A stretch of DNA of 64,000 nucleotides from an archaeon (GTDB lineage Archaea > Nanobdellota > Nanobdellia > Pacearchaeales > GW2011-AR1): assembly GCA_018653485.1 (NCBI GenBank), contig JABHZE010000005.1:43996-107995 (forward strand), given 5' to 3'. The notes below the pieces were generated by a model. The model made no database searches, was not told the DNA's origin, and worked only from the letters and a program-made list of their open reading frames with translations. Made by a program: the position numbers and the translations under genes. This document shows, one piece after another, positions 7,848 through 16,199 of this stretch. Positions within the stretch are counted from its first letter, which is position 1. Every line of letters begins with the position of its first letter.

Positions 7848-9035
7848 ATGAAACACCCAACAAAACCAGAACTATTAGCACCTGCTGGAAACATCATTTC
7901 CCTTAGAGCAGCAATATCAGCTGGAGCTGATGCAGTTTATTTAGGATTACAATCATTCAACATGAGAGCAAGAGCTAAAAACTTTACAACAAAAGATTTA
8001 CCTAAAATAAAAGAATTATGCAAACCAAGAAACATTAAGATATATCTAACATTAAACACAATAGCTTATGATGATGAATTAAAACAAATAGAAAAAATAA
8101 TCAAAACATCTAAACCTTATGTTAATGCAATTATATGTTCTGATTTAGCAGTAATGCAACTTGCAAAAAAACATAAAATTCCTTTTCATGTTTCAACTCA
8201 ATGTTCTGTTTCAAATTCAAAATCAGCAGAATTCTACAAAAAACTAGGAGCAGAAAGAATTGTTTTAGCTAGGGAATTAAATATTAAACAAATTAAAAAA
8301 ATATCTAAAATAATTCCGACAGAAGTTTTCATTCATGGAGCAATGTGCATCTCTATATCCGGAAGATGCCTATTATCTCAATTTTGTTTTGGTAAATCAG
8401 CCAATAGAGGCGAATGTATTCAACCTTGTAGACGTCCTTATGTAAATGTTGAAGATGCTCAAGGAAATAAATTAAGAATTGAAAATAAATACATTCTTTC
8501 TCCTAAGGACCTTTGCACATTACCATTTATTGAAGAATTAAAAAAAGCAGGAATTACTTCATTTAAAATTGAAGGCAGAAACAAAGAACCTGAATATGTT
8601 GATACAGTCATAAATGTTTATAGAGAAGCAATAGATAATAAACTAACAAAAGAACAAATAAAAAATTCAATCCAAGAACTTAACAAAGTCTACAATAAAG
8701 GATTTTCATCTGGATTTTACTTCAAAGAACCAGGTAAAGAAAGTTTTTCCAAAAACGAACATAGTTCTGCTACTCAATCAAAACAATTTATAGGAAAAAT
8801 ATCTCATTATTATCCTAAAATAAATGTAGCCCTTTTAACATTAAATAATGGGCCCCTGAGAATAGGAGATGAAATTATTATTCTAGGAAAAACAACAGGA
8901 ATAGTAAAATCAAAAATAAAAGATATGGAAATAGAACATAAACCAATAAAAATAGCAAGAAAGAAAGAAACAATTGCAATCAAACTACCTAAATGTAGAA
9001 AAAATGATATGTTGTATAAAGTCATTAAAAAGTAA
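7848..9035 (+). CDS. U32-family peptidase / hydroxylation-type protein
   Basis: 395 residues of the U32 family. PELLAPAGNIISLRAAISAG, then ADAVYLGL open a TIM-like barrel (7-40); STQCSVSNSKSAEFYKKLGA lies near 113-132; the family's Cys cluster appears as GAMCISISGRCLLSQ then CFGKSANRGECIQPCRRPY (164-200). FKIEGRNKEPEYV near 242 is the U32 signature. Members include PrtC, the rRNA hydroxylation factor RlhA and UbiU/UbiV, where the Cys residues hold a [4Fe-4S] cluster. The C-terminal 100 residues form the small beta domain common in the family. Which reaction it performs is not decided by sequence. Confidence 0.88.
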   Translation: MKHPTKPELLAPAGNIISLRAAISAGADAVYLGLQSFNMRARAKNFTTKDLPKIKELCKPRNIKIYLTLNTIAYDDELKQIEKIIKTSKPYVNAIICSDLAVMQLAKKHKIPFHVSTQCSVSNSKSAEFYKKLGAERIVLARELNIKQIKKISKIIPTEVFIHGAMCISISGRCLLSQFCFGKSANRGECIQPCRRPYVNVEDAQGNKLRIENKYILSPKDLCTLPFIEELKKAGITSFKIEGRNKEPEYVDTVINVYREAIDNKLTKEQIKNSIQELNKVYNKGFSSGFYFKEPGKESFSKNEHSSATQSKQFIGKISHYYPKINVALLTLNNGPLRIGDEIIILGKTTGIVKSKIKDMEIEHKPIKIARKKETIAIKLPKCRKNDMLYKVIKK

Positions 9036-9060
9036 AAACAATAGTTCATATACAACAATC

Positions 9061-9070
9061 CTTAAAAAGT
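9061..9070 (+). promoter_or_regulatory. TATA element of the STAS gene
   Basis: CTTAAAAAGT lies 20-30 bases before the ATG at 9090. Confidence 0.45.
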
Positions 9071-9089
9071 ATTTATTATAATAATTAAC

Positions 9090-9476
9090 ATGACGCAATT
9101 ATATAGATTACGAATTGATGAATCTTGTTTAGAACAAGGAGTAAGATTTGTTGGATTTACAGAAAAAAAGATTATTGAAGATACTCAAATTACTCAAATA
9201 GGTGAAGAATTATCTAGTTTTTTTAATGAAAGAGATTCTAATTATGATCCTCAGAGTCATCTTGCACTTGATTTTGCAGGAGTTGATTTTCTTTCTAATG
9301 TAACATTAGGGAAATTGATAACAGCAGATAGAGCACATTTTGAATTATATAAAAATAGATTAGGAATGGTGAATATAAAACCAGCGATTTATGAAGTTTT
9401 TGTATTCACAAAATTAACTAGTTTATTCAATATAGCAGAAACTCGAGAGGCTTATCTTGCAGAATTTTGTGCTTAG
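9090..9476 (+). CDS. Orphan STAS-domain protein (anti-sigma-factor-antagonist-like)
   Basis: 128 residues, one STAS domain: LALDFAGVDFLSNVTLGKLI near 62-81, then RLGMVNIKPAIYEVFVFTKL. In bacterial antagonists such as RsbV/SpoIIAA the loop reads DSSG or FLSSA-LGKLI and its Ser is phosphorylated by a kinase. Here the aligned positions are Asn-Val, so that switch appears lost. Archaea lack sigma factors, and no kinase or anti-sigma gene is adjacent. The wording is closest to a bacterial subfamily (inference from memory), suggesting acquisition. The cellular role is unknown. Confidence 0.72.
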   Translation: MTQLYRLRIDESCLEQGVRFVGFTEKKIIEDTQITQIGEELSSFFNERDSNYDPQSHLALDFAGVDFLSNVTLGKLITADRAHFELYKNRLGMVNIKPAIYEVFVFTKLTSLFNIAETREAYLAEFCA

Positions 9477-9589
9477 TTTACTTTTGTTTATTCTTCTTTA
9501 CTTTTGCTTACCTTTAATCTGTTCTTAACCATTCAACCCTCCTTTTCCACCCTCACAATTTTTTTAAACCTAATTATCCTTAGAAAAGC

Positions 9590-10042
9590 ATGAATATTAA
9601 GCGTGTAAAGCAAGGTGCAAGAATTACTTATTATAATGGAGTTTACATGATTGCATTAGGATTTTTCTATATTTTCTTTATAAAATATAATATGGAGAAA
9701 AACTTTAGTGTTACTTCAGAATTATGGGGATTTTTTACAAGATTTAATCCAGAATTATCCTTCTTATTTTATTTATTTAATGTATTAATTGGACTTTTCT
9801 TAATCTCAACAGGAATAAATACAATGTATCTTTCTGATTTTATAATTAAAAGAAAAGAAAAAATGACTTGGGTAATTTTATTTCTTTCAGGATTAATAAG
9901 TTGGGTAGGATTATTAACAATATCAATTCTTTTCAAAAACCTAATTTTAATCTTATTTGCATTTGCAGGATGGCTAAGCTTTGTAATTGGAATGCTCCTT
10001 CCAATCCAATATTATTTACAAAAGAATTATAGAGAGTATTAA
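9590..10042 (+). CDS. Four-span membrane protein, unknown
   Basis: 150 residues with four hydrophobic segments (about 18-33, 58-78, 94-114, 118-140) and a basic N-terminus (MNIKRVKQGARITYYNG). TTTAAACC upstream can serve as the TATA box. No family recognised. Confidence 0.55.
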   Translation: MNIKRVKQGARITYYNGVYMIALGFFYIFFIKYNMEKNFSVTSELWGFFTRFNPELSFLFYLFNVLIGLFLISTGINTMYLSDFIIKRKEKMTWVILFLSGLISWVGLLTISILFKNLILILFAFAGWLSFVIGMLLPIQYYLQKNYREY

Positions 10043-10051
10043 CTAAAACCC

Positions 10052-10822
10052 TCAATACTCCCAATAAACAACCAACCCTCCTTCACCATCTCTCATAAAA
10101 AATCTATCCCCATCATTATTCCAAATTTTACTCTTAGATTCAAATCTCTTAACCTCTTCCACCCCCAAAACACCCTCCCCCAATTTAATAAAATGATTAG
10201 CATCATCTTTAACATACCACCCACTTAAATCACAATCAAATTCACAAATATTTCCAATAACAAAATATTCATCAACAGCATTTAATTCAACTAATTCTAC
10301 GCACACTCCACAAACATCTTCGCTCCCACCCCACAAACCAACCCCTCCATTTTTAGCATCATTCTCAGCCCTCAAAAACTTATCCTCAAACATCAACCCT
10401 CCCAACATAAAACTTGTCCCCCATCCATCCTCCAAAATCTTAGCATTAATCAAATCATCTTCATAAAAAACATATCTCAACATTCTTCCATATCTATCAA
10501 TATCCTCTAAATCACTCAACAATAAAACACTTCTATTCTCCAATCCCCTCAAAAACCAAGTAGCCTCATCATAATAATCCTTCCCTTTTTCAGGAGTATT
10601 CACGCCTAATAATCTAACCTCTCCAATATCACAAACAATAGTATCTCCATCAATTACCCTTAAAACAAAACATTTTTCTGCAGCACTTTTCATACCTCCA
10701 GAATTAATAACTAATGATTTATCATTAGCAAATTTTGAATCTTTTGAACTTAGTTCAAAAATACTTCCCAAAACCAAAACAATCAATATCAGAACAAAAA
10801 CAAATGAAAATCCTATTTTCAT
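10052..10822 (-). CDS. Secreted or anchored SNase-like nuclease with C-terminal lamin-tail-like domain
   Basis: About 256 residues from ATG at 10822. An N-terminal hydrophobic segment (residues 3-22) exports or anchors it. The thermonuclease domain follows: VLRVIDGDTIVCDIGEVRLLGVNTPEKG, with the Asp and Arg of the SNase active site, then DRYGRMLRYVF carrying the second Arg. Residues 175-256 (VELVELNAV, CDLSGWYVKDDANHF, WNNDGDRFFMRD) fit a lamin-tail domain, which often accompanies secreted nucleases. It probably degrades extracellular DNA or RNA, giving nucleotides to an organism with reduced biosynthesis (inference). It is the last of three minus-strand secreted protein genes. Confidence 0.82.
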   Translation of the reverse strand: MKIGFSFVFVLILIVLVLGSIFELSSKDSKFANDKSLVINSGGMKSAAEKCFVLRVIDGDTIVCDIGEVRLLGVNTPEKGKDYYDEATWFLRGLENRSVLLLSDLEDIDRYGRMLRYVFYEDDLINAKILEDGWGTSFMLGGLMFEDKFLRAENDAKNGGVGLWGGSEDVCGVCVELVELNAVDEYFVIGNICEFDCDLSGWYVKDDANHFIKLGEGVLGVEEVKRFESKSKIWNNDGDRFFMRDGEGGLVVYWEY

Positions 10823-10864
10823 AATCAATTCAACAAATCAAACTATATAAAATATCTTAAATAA

Positions 10865-11791
10865 TCAAGAACTTGGAGGACTATCACAACTACCTGTTGA
10901 AGGCATTGCTTCCCCTATAACCTTTTTAAGAGCCTCAAGATCTATACCTGCCTCCTTAAAAGCAATAATAGATGCCCACTCAATAAAATCATCTTCCCCA
11001 ATAGGTACTGTTTCAGTAGGACTACATTCCTTCTTACCTGATGGAGTTTTAACACATTTAGGAATAGTAAAAGCACTACCAAGATGACCCTCAAAAAGCT
11101 TAATTAATTCATCATAATTTAAAAGAATAGAACCAACCAAATGATCTTGATCTATTCCCCCAATATTAACATCACTAAAACTCTTAATACAATCAAAATG
11201 TGAAAGACATCCCTCATCACATTCAACACACCAACCATAACCATCACAAATTTTAGGTCCTAAACAACGCTTTGAAGGATCATTATCCTGGTCATTTTTT
11301 GGAATATCATTCTCGCCCGCATTCCTTAAAACACAGATAGCCTTAGGTCTTTCAGCAATAGGAGTATTCCAATAAATTTCATTAATTAATTCAGTATCCT
11401 TAACACATTTCTGACATTTTTGACAATCATCAACTTGAAGACCGCATCTATCTGAAGAAATGGTACAAGAAGCAAAAGCAAGATCTCCTGAAGGACCTGT
11501 ATCCCCCTGAACTCCAGTATCACCTTCAGCACCATAAACCCCATCATCACCATAAACCTCATTACCATAAATATCATAAATAACATCATCAATAACTCCA
11601 GATACTTCAAAAACATTAGCAACCCATCTCAAAGGATTATAACTTCCCAAACCATCTTCCTTAATCTCTTTAATAGAAAACACATCCAAAATTAAAATTA
11701 CTCCTAACACTACTATCACAAAAAATAAAACTACCTTCCATAATGCTATACCCCTCCTAATCTCATTAGATTCCCTTACCCTCTTTTTCAT
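10865..11791 (-). CDS. Secreted Cys-rich protein with short collagen-like stretch
   Basis: About 308 residues from ATG at 11791, supported by a TATA element just upstream. A basic N-terminus and a membrane segment (about 18-38) suggest an anchored, mostly external protein. Near residues 84-104 seven Gly-X-Y triplets occur (GVYGAEGDTGVQGDTGPSG). Behind them lies a Cys-rich region with CQKCQKC-like spacing and CDGYGWCVECDEGC. The CDGYGxC motif also occurs in the neighbour at 12144-13421, so the two are probably related. Function unknown; a role on the cell surface is inferred. Confidence 0.6.
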   Translation of the reverse strand: MKKRVRESNEIRRGIALWKVVLFFVIVVLGVILILDVFSIKEIKEDGLGSYNPLRWVANVFEVSGVIDDVIYDIYGNEVYGDDGVYGAEGDTGVQGDTGPSGDLAFASCTISSDRCGLQVDDCQKCQKCVKDTELINEIYWNTPIAERPKAICVLRNAGENDIPKNDQDNDPSKRCLGPKICDGYGWCVECDEGCLSHFDCIKSFSDVNIGGIDQDHLVGSILLNYDELIKLFEGHLGSAFTIPKCVKTPSGKKECSPTETVPIGEDDFIEWASIIAFKEAGIDLEALKKVIGEAMPSTGSCDSPPSS

Positions 11792-11812
11792 ACTAAGAAC
11801 AATCAACTTTTA

Positions 11813-11820
11813 CTTATAAA
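11813..11820 (-). promoter_or_regulatory. TATA element of the collagen-like gene
   Basis: TTTATAAG on the minus strand ends about 21 bases before the ATG at 11791 and favours that ATG over the TTG five codons upstream. Confidence 0.5.
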
Positions 11821-11867
11821 CTTTTACACATAATTTATAACTCCTAACCAGTTACAACAATAGTAAA

Positions 11868-11877
11868 GTTTATAAAG
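11868..11877 (+). promoter_or_regulatory. TATA element of the gene at 11898
   Basis: GTTTATAAAG lies 20-30 bases before the ATG at 11898. Confidence 0.5.
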
Positions 11878-11897
11878 TGTAGATACTCATTAGTATT

Positions 11898-12122
11898 ATG
11901 AAAAACCAAAAACTATTAGATAGAATAATGAGCTCTAAGTTAGGATGTCTAGCAACAATAGCTCTAGGCTCTGCTCCAATAATTATAAGTCCATTAATTT
12001 ATCAGGATCATCCAATAGAAAGTGTTTTAGCAGGAATTACAACTTCTGCAGTTTTAACAACAGGATTATCAAAATATTCTGGAAAAGTTAATGCCAGAAG
12101 AATAAATCAAAATTATAATTAA
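11898..12122 (+). CDS. Small membrane protein (74 aa)
   Basis: 74 residues with two weak hydrophobic stretches (about 16-34 and 42-57) and a basic tail. It lies between two divergent or convergent secreted-protein genes. No family recognised. Confidence 0.45.
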   Translation: MKNQKLLDRIMSSKLGCLATIALGSAPIIISPLIYQDHPIESVLAGITTSAVLTTGLSKYSGKVNARRINQNYN

Positions 12123-12143
12123 AGATATTTCCTTTAACTAATT

Positions 12144-13421
12144 TCAATAATTTCGCCGCACAAAAGGATGAAGATCTTCTGAATGAAATAACCCACCGCA
12201 ATAAGATCGACTAGGCTGAGTTCTTCGTACATGCTCTGCCCATTCTTCTTTATCTCTCTTTATTCTTAACATCTCTGCCTCAGCATCTTCAATTCTAACG
12301 ATTTCATCTAATTCTTCATCTGTAGGTCCTAATAAATTCCTCAATTCCTCACCCGTAATTAACGGAAAATTAAAACACTCACCATTAGAAAGACGACACG
12401 AAGACGGAGTAATATCTCTAGGCACTATATCGGGATTATAATCATCAATCAAACCAATAATTGTCTCTGCACAAGATTCAATATCAACAGGACATTCAAT
12501 ATTACAAGCCCCATAACCATCACAAAAATTTGGACTCTCGCAACCCATCACGTCATTACTTCCAAAATCAATATCTTCCACACCATAGGCAACAAGTTCA
12601 CCACAACAATTACCCTGATTACAAGAATATTCTATACATAAAGAATCAAACATATCACAATCTTCATTCTCAATACATCTTATTTCTCCACAAACACCTT
12701 CAGAACACTGCCCGAATTCAATAGATTCTTGCCCATAAATAAGTTGATTATAAATATCTCTCCCATATGGATAAGGTTCTCCATACGCTCCCCTTTCATC
12801 ATAACCATAACCACAAAAAAAACCATTTTGCTCACTATCTGCTTCACATTTTCTAGGAACAATTCTTGCAGTAAAAACTAAAGTTCTAGAAACACTAACC
12901 CTATCATCAGAACCACTACTAAGCACAGAAACATAACTAACAACCACTATTACTTCAAATCTCTCAAGTCTTTCACTAACACTACCTGAAACAACAACAG
13001 GCCCTCCATTAGGCATAGTTATCTCAACATCGGTAGCACCAATAGGAAGATTAAGAAATCTTTCAGAAATTACAGGACTAAATGAAAAATCACAACCCAA
13101 CCCTACATTAAACATATAGAGTATCCTACCCGCACGATTAGGCCCTGGTTGCCAAATTACCGGTCTAAGATCATAATCATCAGGACAACCACATTTTTCA
13201 CATTGATAACAATCTTCATTACTCTCACAACTGCCAGTCCTATCAACATAAATTTGCCCAATTAAAAAATCCACCCAATTAAAAATATTTAAACTACTAG
13301 CAAGATTAGCTAAAACCCCCTTATCTTCAGAAACCTCATCAACAGAAAAATTAATCAAACCCATTAATAATATCAACAAAACAACAACTACAATAATCAA
13401 ACTAACAACCTTCTTTTTCAT
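12144..13421 (-). CDS. Secreted/anchored Cys-rich protein
   Basis: About 425 residues from ATG at 13421. A TATA element at 13441-13452 sits 20-30 bases upstream and supports this start over the GTG 16 codons earlier. MKKK and a long hydrophobic segment form the anchor or signal. The external part has many Cys: CYQCEKCGC near 52-60, several CxxCxxxC groups and CESPNFCDGYGACNIEC near 312-328. CDGYGxC is shared with the protein at 10865-11791. A middle part (about 100-190) looks like a beta-sandwich. No known family; probably a surface protein held by disulfides. Confidence 0.6.
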   Translation of the reverse strand: MKKKVVSLIIVVVVLLILLMGLINFSVDEVSEDKGVLANLASSLNIFNWVDFLIGQIYVDRTGSCESNEDCYQCEKCGCPDDYDLRPVIWQPGPNRAGRILYMFNVGLGCDFSFSPVISERFLNLPIGATDVEITMPNGGPVVVSGSVSERLERFEVIVVVSYVSVLSSGSDDRVSVSRTLVFTARIVPRKCEADSEQNGFFCGYGYDERGAYGEPYPYGRDIYNQLIYGQESIEFGQCSEGVCGEIRCIENEDCDMFDSLCIEYSCNQGNCCGELVAYGVEDIDFGSNDVMGCESPNFCDGYGACNIECPVDIESCAETIIGLIDDYNPDIVPRDITPSSCRLSNGECFNFPLITGEELRNLLGPTDEELDEIVRIEDAEAEMLRIKRDKEEWAEHVRRTQPSRSYCGGLFHSEDLHPFVRRNY

Positions 13422-13440
13422 AAAAAACAAAATCAAAAGA

Positions 13441-13452
13441 ACTATATAAAGA
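13441..13452 (-). promoter_or_regulatory. TATA element of the Cys-rich gene at 12144
   Basis: On the minus strand ATCTTTATATAG lies 20-30 bases before the ATG at 13421. The divergent gene at 13508 has its own CTTTAAATT at about 13480, so the two promoters share a short region. Confidence 0.5.
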
Positions 13453-13507
13453 TTATTAACCACAACCAAACAACAATCTTTAAATTCTCAAAGATTTTTA
13501 CCTAGCT

Positions 13508-14950
13508 ATGAACACTTTCCAAAAAAGAGCAATAATCCTCATAATAACCTGCATATTCATATTCTTAATAATCTATCTTCCACATTACATAAACCCATTT
13601 CCAATACATATAGATGAATGGCATCATTTAGACCAAGCATTAAAATTAAAAAATGGAGAATATCATCTTGGAGACAATTCAGTTGAACTAGGATTTCATA
13701 TATTTCTCTATATTGTCTCATTCGTTATGAATCTTACTCTTAATTATCAATTTCTTCCAGCAATCTGGGCAGTATTTACAGCATTAATTCTTTTTTTCAT
13801 AACCTACAAAAAAACAAATAGTTTTCAAACAGGAATTTTTGCAATGATTTTCTTTGCATCAATAAAAACAAATGTAAATATTCTAGGACTCTGGTTTTTT
13901 ACACCTCTAACTTTTGCAATACCATTTATTTTCCTCTTCATTTATTTCTACACAGAAGGAATTCAAAAACAAAATAAAAAATCAATCATGATTAGCCTAG
14001 CAATAATTTTATTGTTAATTCCCACACATTCAATATCATTCTTATTTGCACTACCTTTCTTAACATTTTACACATTAATAAATTATAAATACCTAATAAA
14101 AGAATACAAATTCTTTTCAATATTCCTCCTAATCCCCATAGCAGGAATTTTCTTCTACTCTCAAATATTTAATCTAACTCTTCTACAATCCTTTCAAACT
14201 TTAATCAACCAACTACAATTTAAATACGGTTGGGGAATTTTAGAATTAAATAATTCCCCCTTTGAAATTTATAGTCTAATCGGATACATCCTAGCAATAA
14301 TAAGTCTTTTTGTTTTAATCAAACCTAAAAATCTAAAAAAATCACTACCATATATTCTTTGGCCAATATTTCTTATAATACAAATAGCAATCTACAGAGT
14401 AACAGATATTTCCTACCTCTCACCATACCAAAGAAATTTATATTATTTTGCAATTTCATTACCTTTTTTATCAGCAATAGGATTACAATATATAATAACT
14501 AAAACTCAGAGCATAACAGATAGTAAAAAACTAAAAAAAATATTCATGATATTGATAATAATTATAACACTTATTTTCACAATCTACAGTTATATAGACA
14601 TACCAAAAAACACAAAACTCTATACCCCCATTGACAAATCAGATTATTTTGCAATAAAAAATCTTTCTGACCTCCAAAAATCTAAAATACTTGCAACACC
14701 TGCAGTTTCAATAGCCATTTATCCAATAACTGAAAAACATGAAATTGTTGCAGGAGTTTTTTTCAACTCACATTACAAACAAGAAACTAAAAACTTTTTC
14801 AAAACAGATACAAATTGTTCAGAAAAACAAAAAATAATTGATAAACATAATGTAGATTACATAATTTATTCCAACCCTATCAATTGTTCATATGAATTAA
14901 TATATAATAAAACCTATGAAAGTTCAACTAATTATATATATAAAATTTAA
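13508..14950 (+). CDS. GT-C-type membrane glycosyltransferase or related polytopic protein
   Basis: 480 residues with 10-12 membrane segments and a soluble C-terminal domain from about 370. Between the first two membrane segments lies HIDEWHHLDQALKLKNG (residues 33-49), like the acidic DE motif in the first loop of GT-C enzymes (ArnT/PMT/oligosaccharyltransferase), which use polyprenyl-phosphate sugars. The exact family is unclear. It opens the surface polysaccharide locus and is a separate unit from the next operon. Confidence 0.6.
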   Translation: MNTFQKRAIILIITCIFIFLIIYLPHYINPFPIHIDEWHHLDQALKLKNGEYHLGDNSVELGFHIFLYIVSFVMNLTLNYQFLPAIWAVFTALILFFITYKKTNSFQTGIFAMIFFASIKTNVNILGLWFFTPLTFAIPFIFLFIYFYTEGIQKQNKKSIMISLAIILLLIPTHSISFLFALPFLTFYTLINYKYLIKEYKFFSIFLLIPIAGIFFYSQIFNLTLLQSFQTLINQLQFKYGWGILELNNSPFEIYSLIGYILAIISLFVLIKPKNLKKSLPYILWPIFLIIQIAIYRVTDISYLSPYQRNLYYFAISLPFLSAIGLQYIITKTQSITDSKKLKKIFMILIIIITLIFTIYSYIDIPKNTKLYTPIDKSDYFAIKNLSDLQKSKILATPAVSIAIYPITEKHEIVAGVFFNSHYKQETKNFFKTDTNCSEKQKIIDKHNVDYIIYSNPINCSYELIYNKTYESSTNYIYKI

Positions 14951-14987
14951 GTATTAGTACCTTACCTATATATTAAATACGCATTAT

Positions 14988-14999
14988 TCTTAAAAACTA
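14988..14999 (+). promoter_or_regulatory. TATA element of the glycosyltransferase operon
   Basis: TTCTTAAAAACT lies 20-30 bases before the ATG at 15018; the next three genes overlap by four bases each and have no such element. Confidence 0.45.
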
Positions 15000-15017
15000 A
15001 CATTCATAAACAAAAAG

Positions 15018-16199
15018 ATGGACTATCATTTTGAACTTAACCAAGCAATTAAATCACAAAAGTTAGCTAAAGAACCAGAGATTTCTATAATCCTTCCTTG
15101 CAGAAATGAAGAAAAAGCACTCCCACTTTGTTTAAAAAAAATAAATCAAATCATTAAGGAAAATAATTTAAATGCAGAAATAATTGTTTCAGATTCTTCC
15201 TGGGATAATAGTCCAAACATTGCAAAATCTTTTGAAAATACTCGATTAATAAAACATGATAAAAAAGGATATGGTATTGCCTATATTGAAGGATTTAATG
15301 CTGCAAAAGGAAAGTATATTTTTATGGCAGATGCAGATTGCACTTATGATTTTAATGAAATTCCTAAATTTATATCTTATTTAAAACAAGGGTATGATTT
15401 TGTAATGGGAGACAGATTTGCATATCCTTTTGAAAAAGGTGTAATGTCATTTTCTCATAGATATATTGGTAATCCCATATTGTCTACTATGCTTAGAATC
15501 TTATTTGGAACTACTGTTAAAGATTCTCATTGCGGGATGAGAGCCATAACTAAATCCGCATATAATCAACTTAAACTAAAAACCCCTGGGATGGAATATG
15601 CTTCTGAAATGGTTATAAAAGCTGTAAAAAACAAATTAAAAATAAAAGAACTTCCAATTCACTATCATAAAAGAGAAGGAGATTCAAAACTTGAAACAAT
15701 GAAAGATGGATGGAGGCATTTAAGATTCATGCTATTATATTCCCCTTTATTTTTATTTTTTATTCCAGGAATAATCGCATTTATTCTTGGAATCTCTCTA
15801 GGTTCATGGATGTATTTTGGAACAGCAAAAATATTTGGATTAACACTAATACATCATCCAATGTTTATTGCATCTCTATTAACAATAATGGGATATCAAT
15901 TAATATTTTTCGGGATATTTATTAAAACCTATGCAATAATACATTTAGAGGAAAGATCAAGAGTCTTAAAAACTCTACAAAGGAAAATCAACTTAGAATC
16001 AGGATTAATATTCGGTTCATTTTTAATTTTATCGGGGATTATAATCTATTTATTAATCTTAATCAAATGGATAAATGCAGATTTTGGAACTTTAAATCAA
16101 TTTAATAACGCAATAATTGCATTAACATTATTATCCTTAGGGATTCAGACAATATTTTCATCATTTATGCTCAGTATTATAGGAATTGAAGAAAAATGA
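15018..16199 (+). CDS. GT2-family glycosyltransferase (dolichyl-phosphate sugar synthase-like)
   Basis: 393 residues. The GT-A domain spans about 20-245: ISIILPCRNEEKALPLCLKK starts the Rossmann-like fold, DADCTYDFNEI near 105 gives the DxD-type metal site, and DSHCGMRAITK plus HYHKREGDSKL fit the DPM1-like subgroup. Two pairs of membrane segments follow (about 245-300, 330-385). It probably transfers a sugar from a nucleotide to a polyprenyl phosphate, making the donor used by GT-C enzymes such as its neighbours. The end overlaps the next gene by ATGA. Confidence 0.85.
   Translation: MDYHFELNQAIKSQKLAKEPEISIILPCRNEEKALPLCLKKINQIIKENNLNAEIIVSDSSWDNSPNIAKSFENTRLIKHDKKGYGIAYIEGFNAAKGKYIFMADADCTYDFNEIPKFISYLKQGYDFVMGDRFAYPFEKGVMSFSHRYIGNPILSTMLRILFGTTVKDSHCGMRAITKSAYNQLKLKTPGMEYASEMVIKAVKNKLKIKELPIHYHKREGDSKLETMKDGWRHLRFMLLYSPLFLFFIPGIIAFILGISLGSWMYFGTAKIFGLTLIHHPMFIASLLTIMGYQLIFFGIFIKTYAIIHLEERSRVLKTLQRKINLESGLIFGSFLILSGIIIYLLILIKWINADFGTLNQFNNAIIALTLLSLGIQTIFSSFMLSIIGIEEK

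Noticed and set aside
9590..10042. Transporter subunit
   Set aside because: Four membrane segments only, no transport motif; left as unknown.
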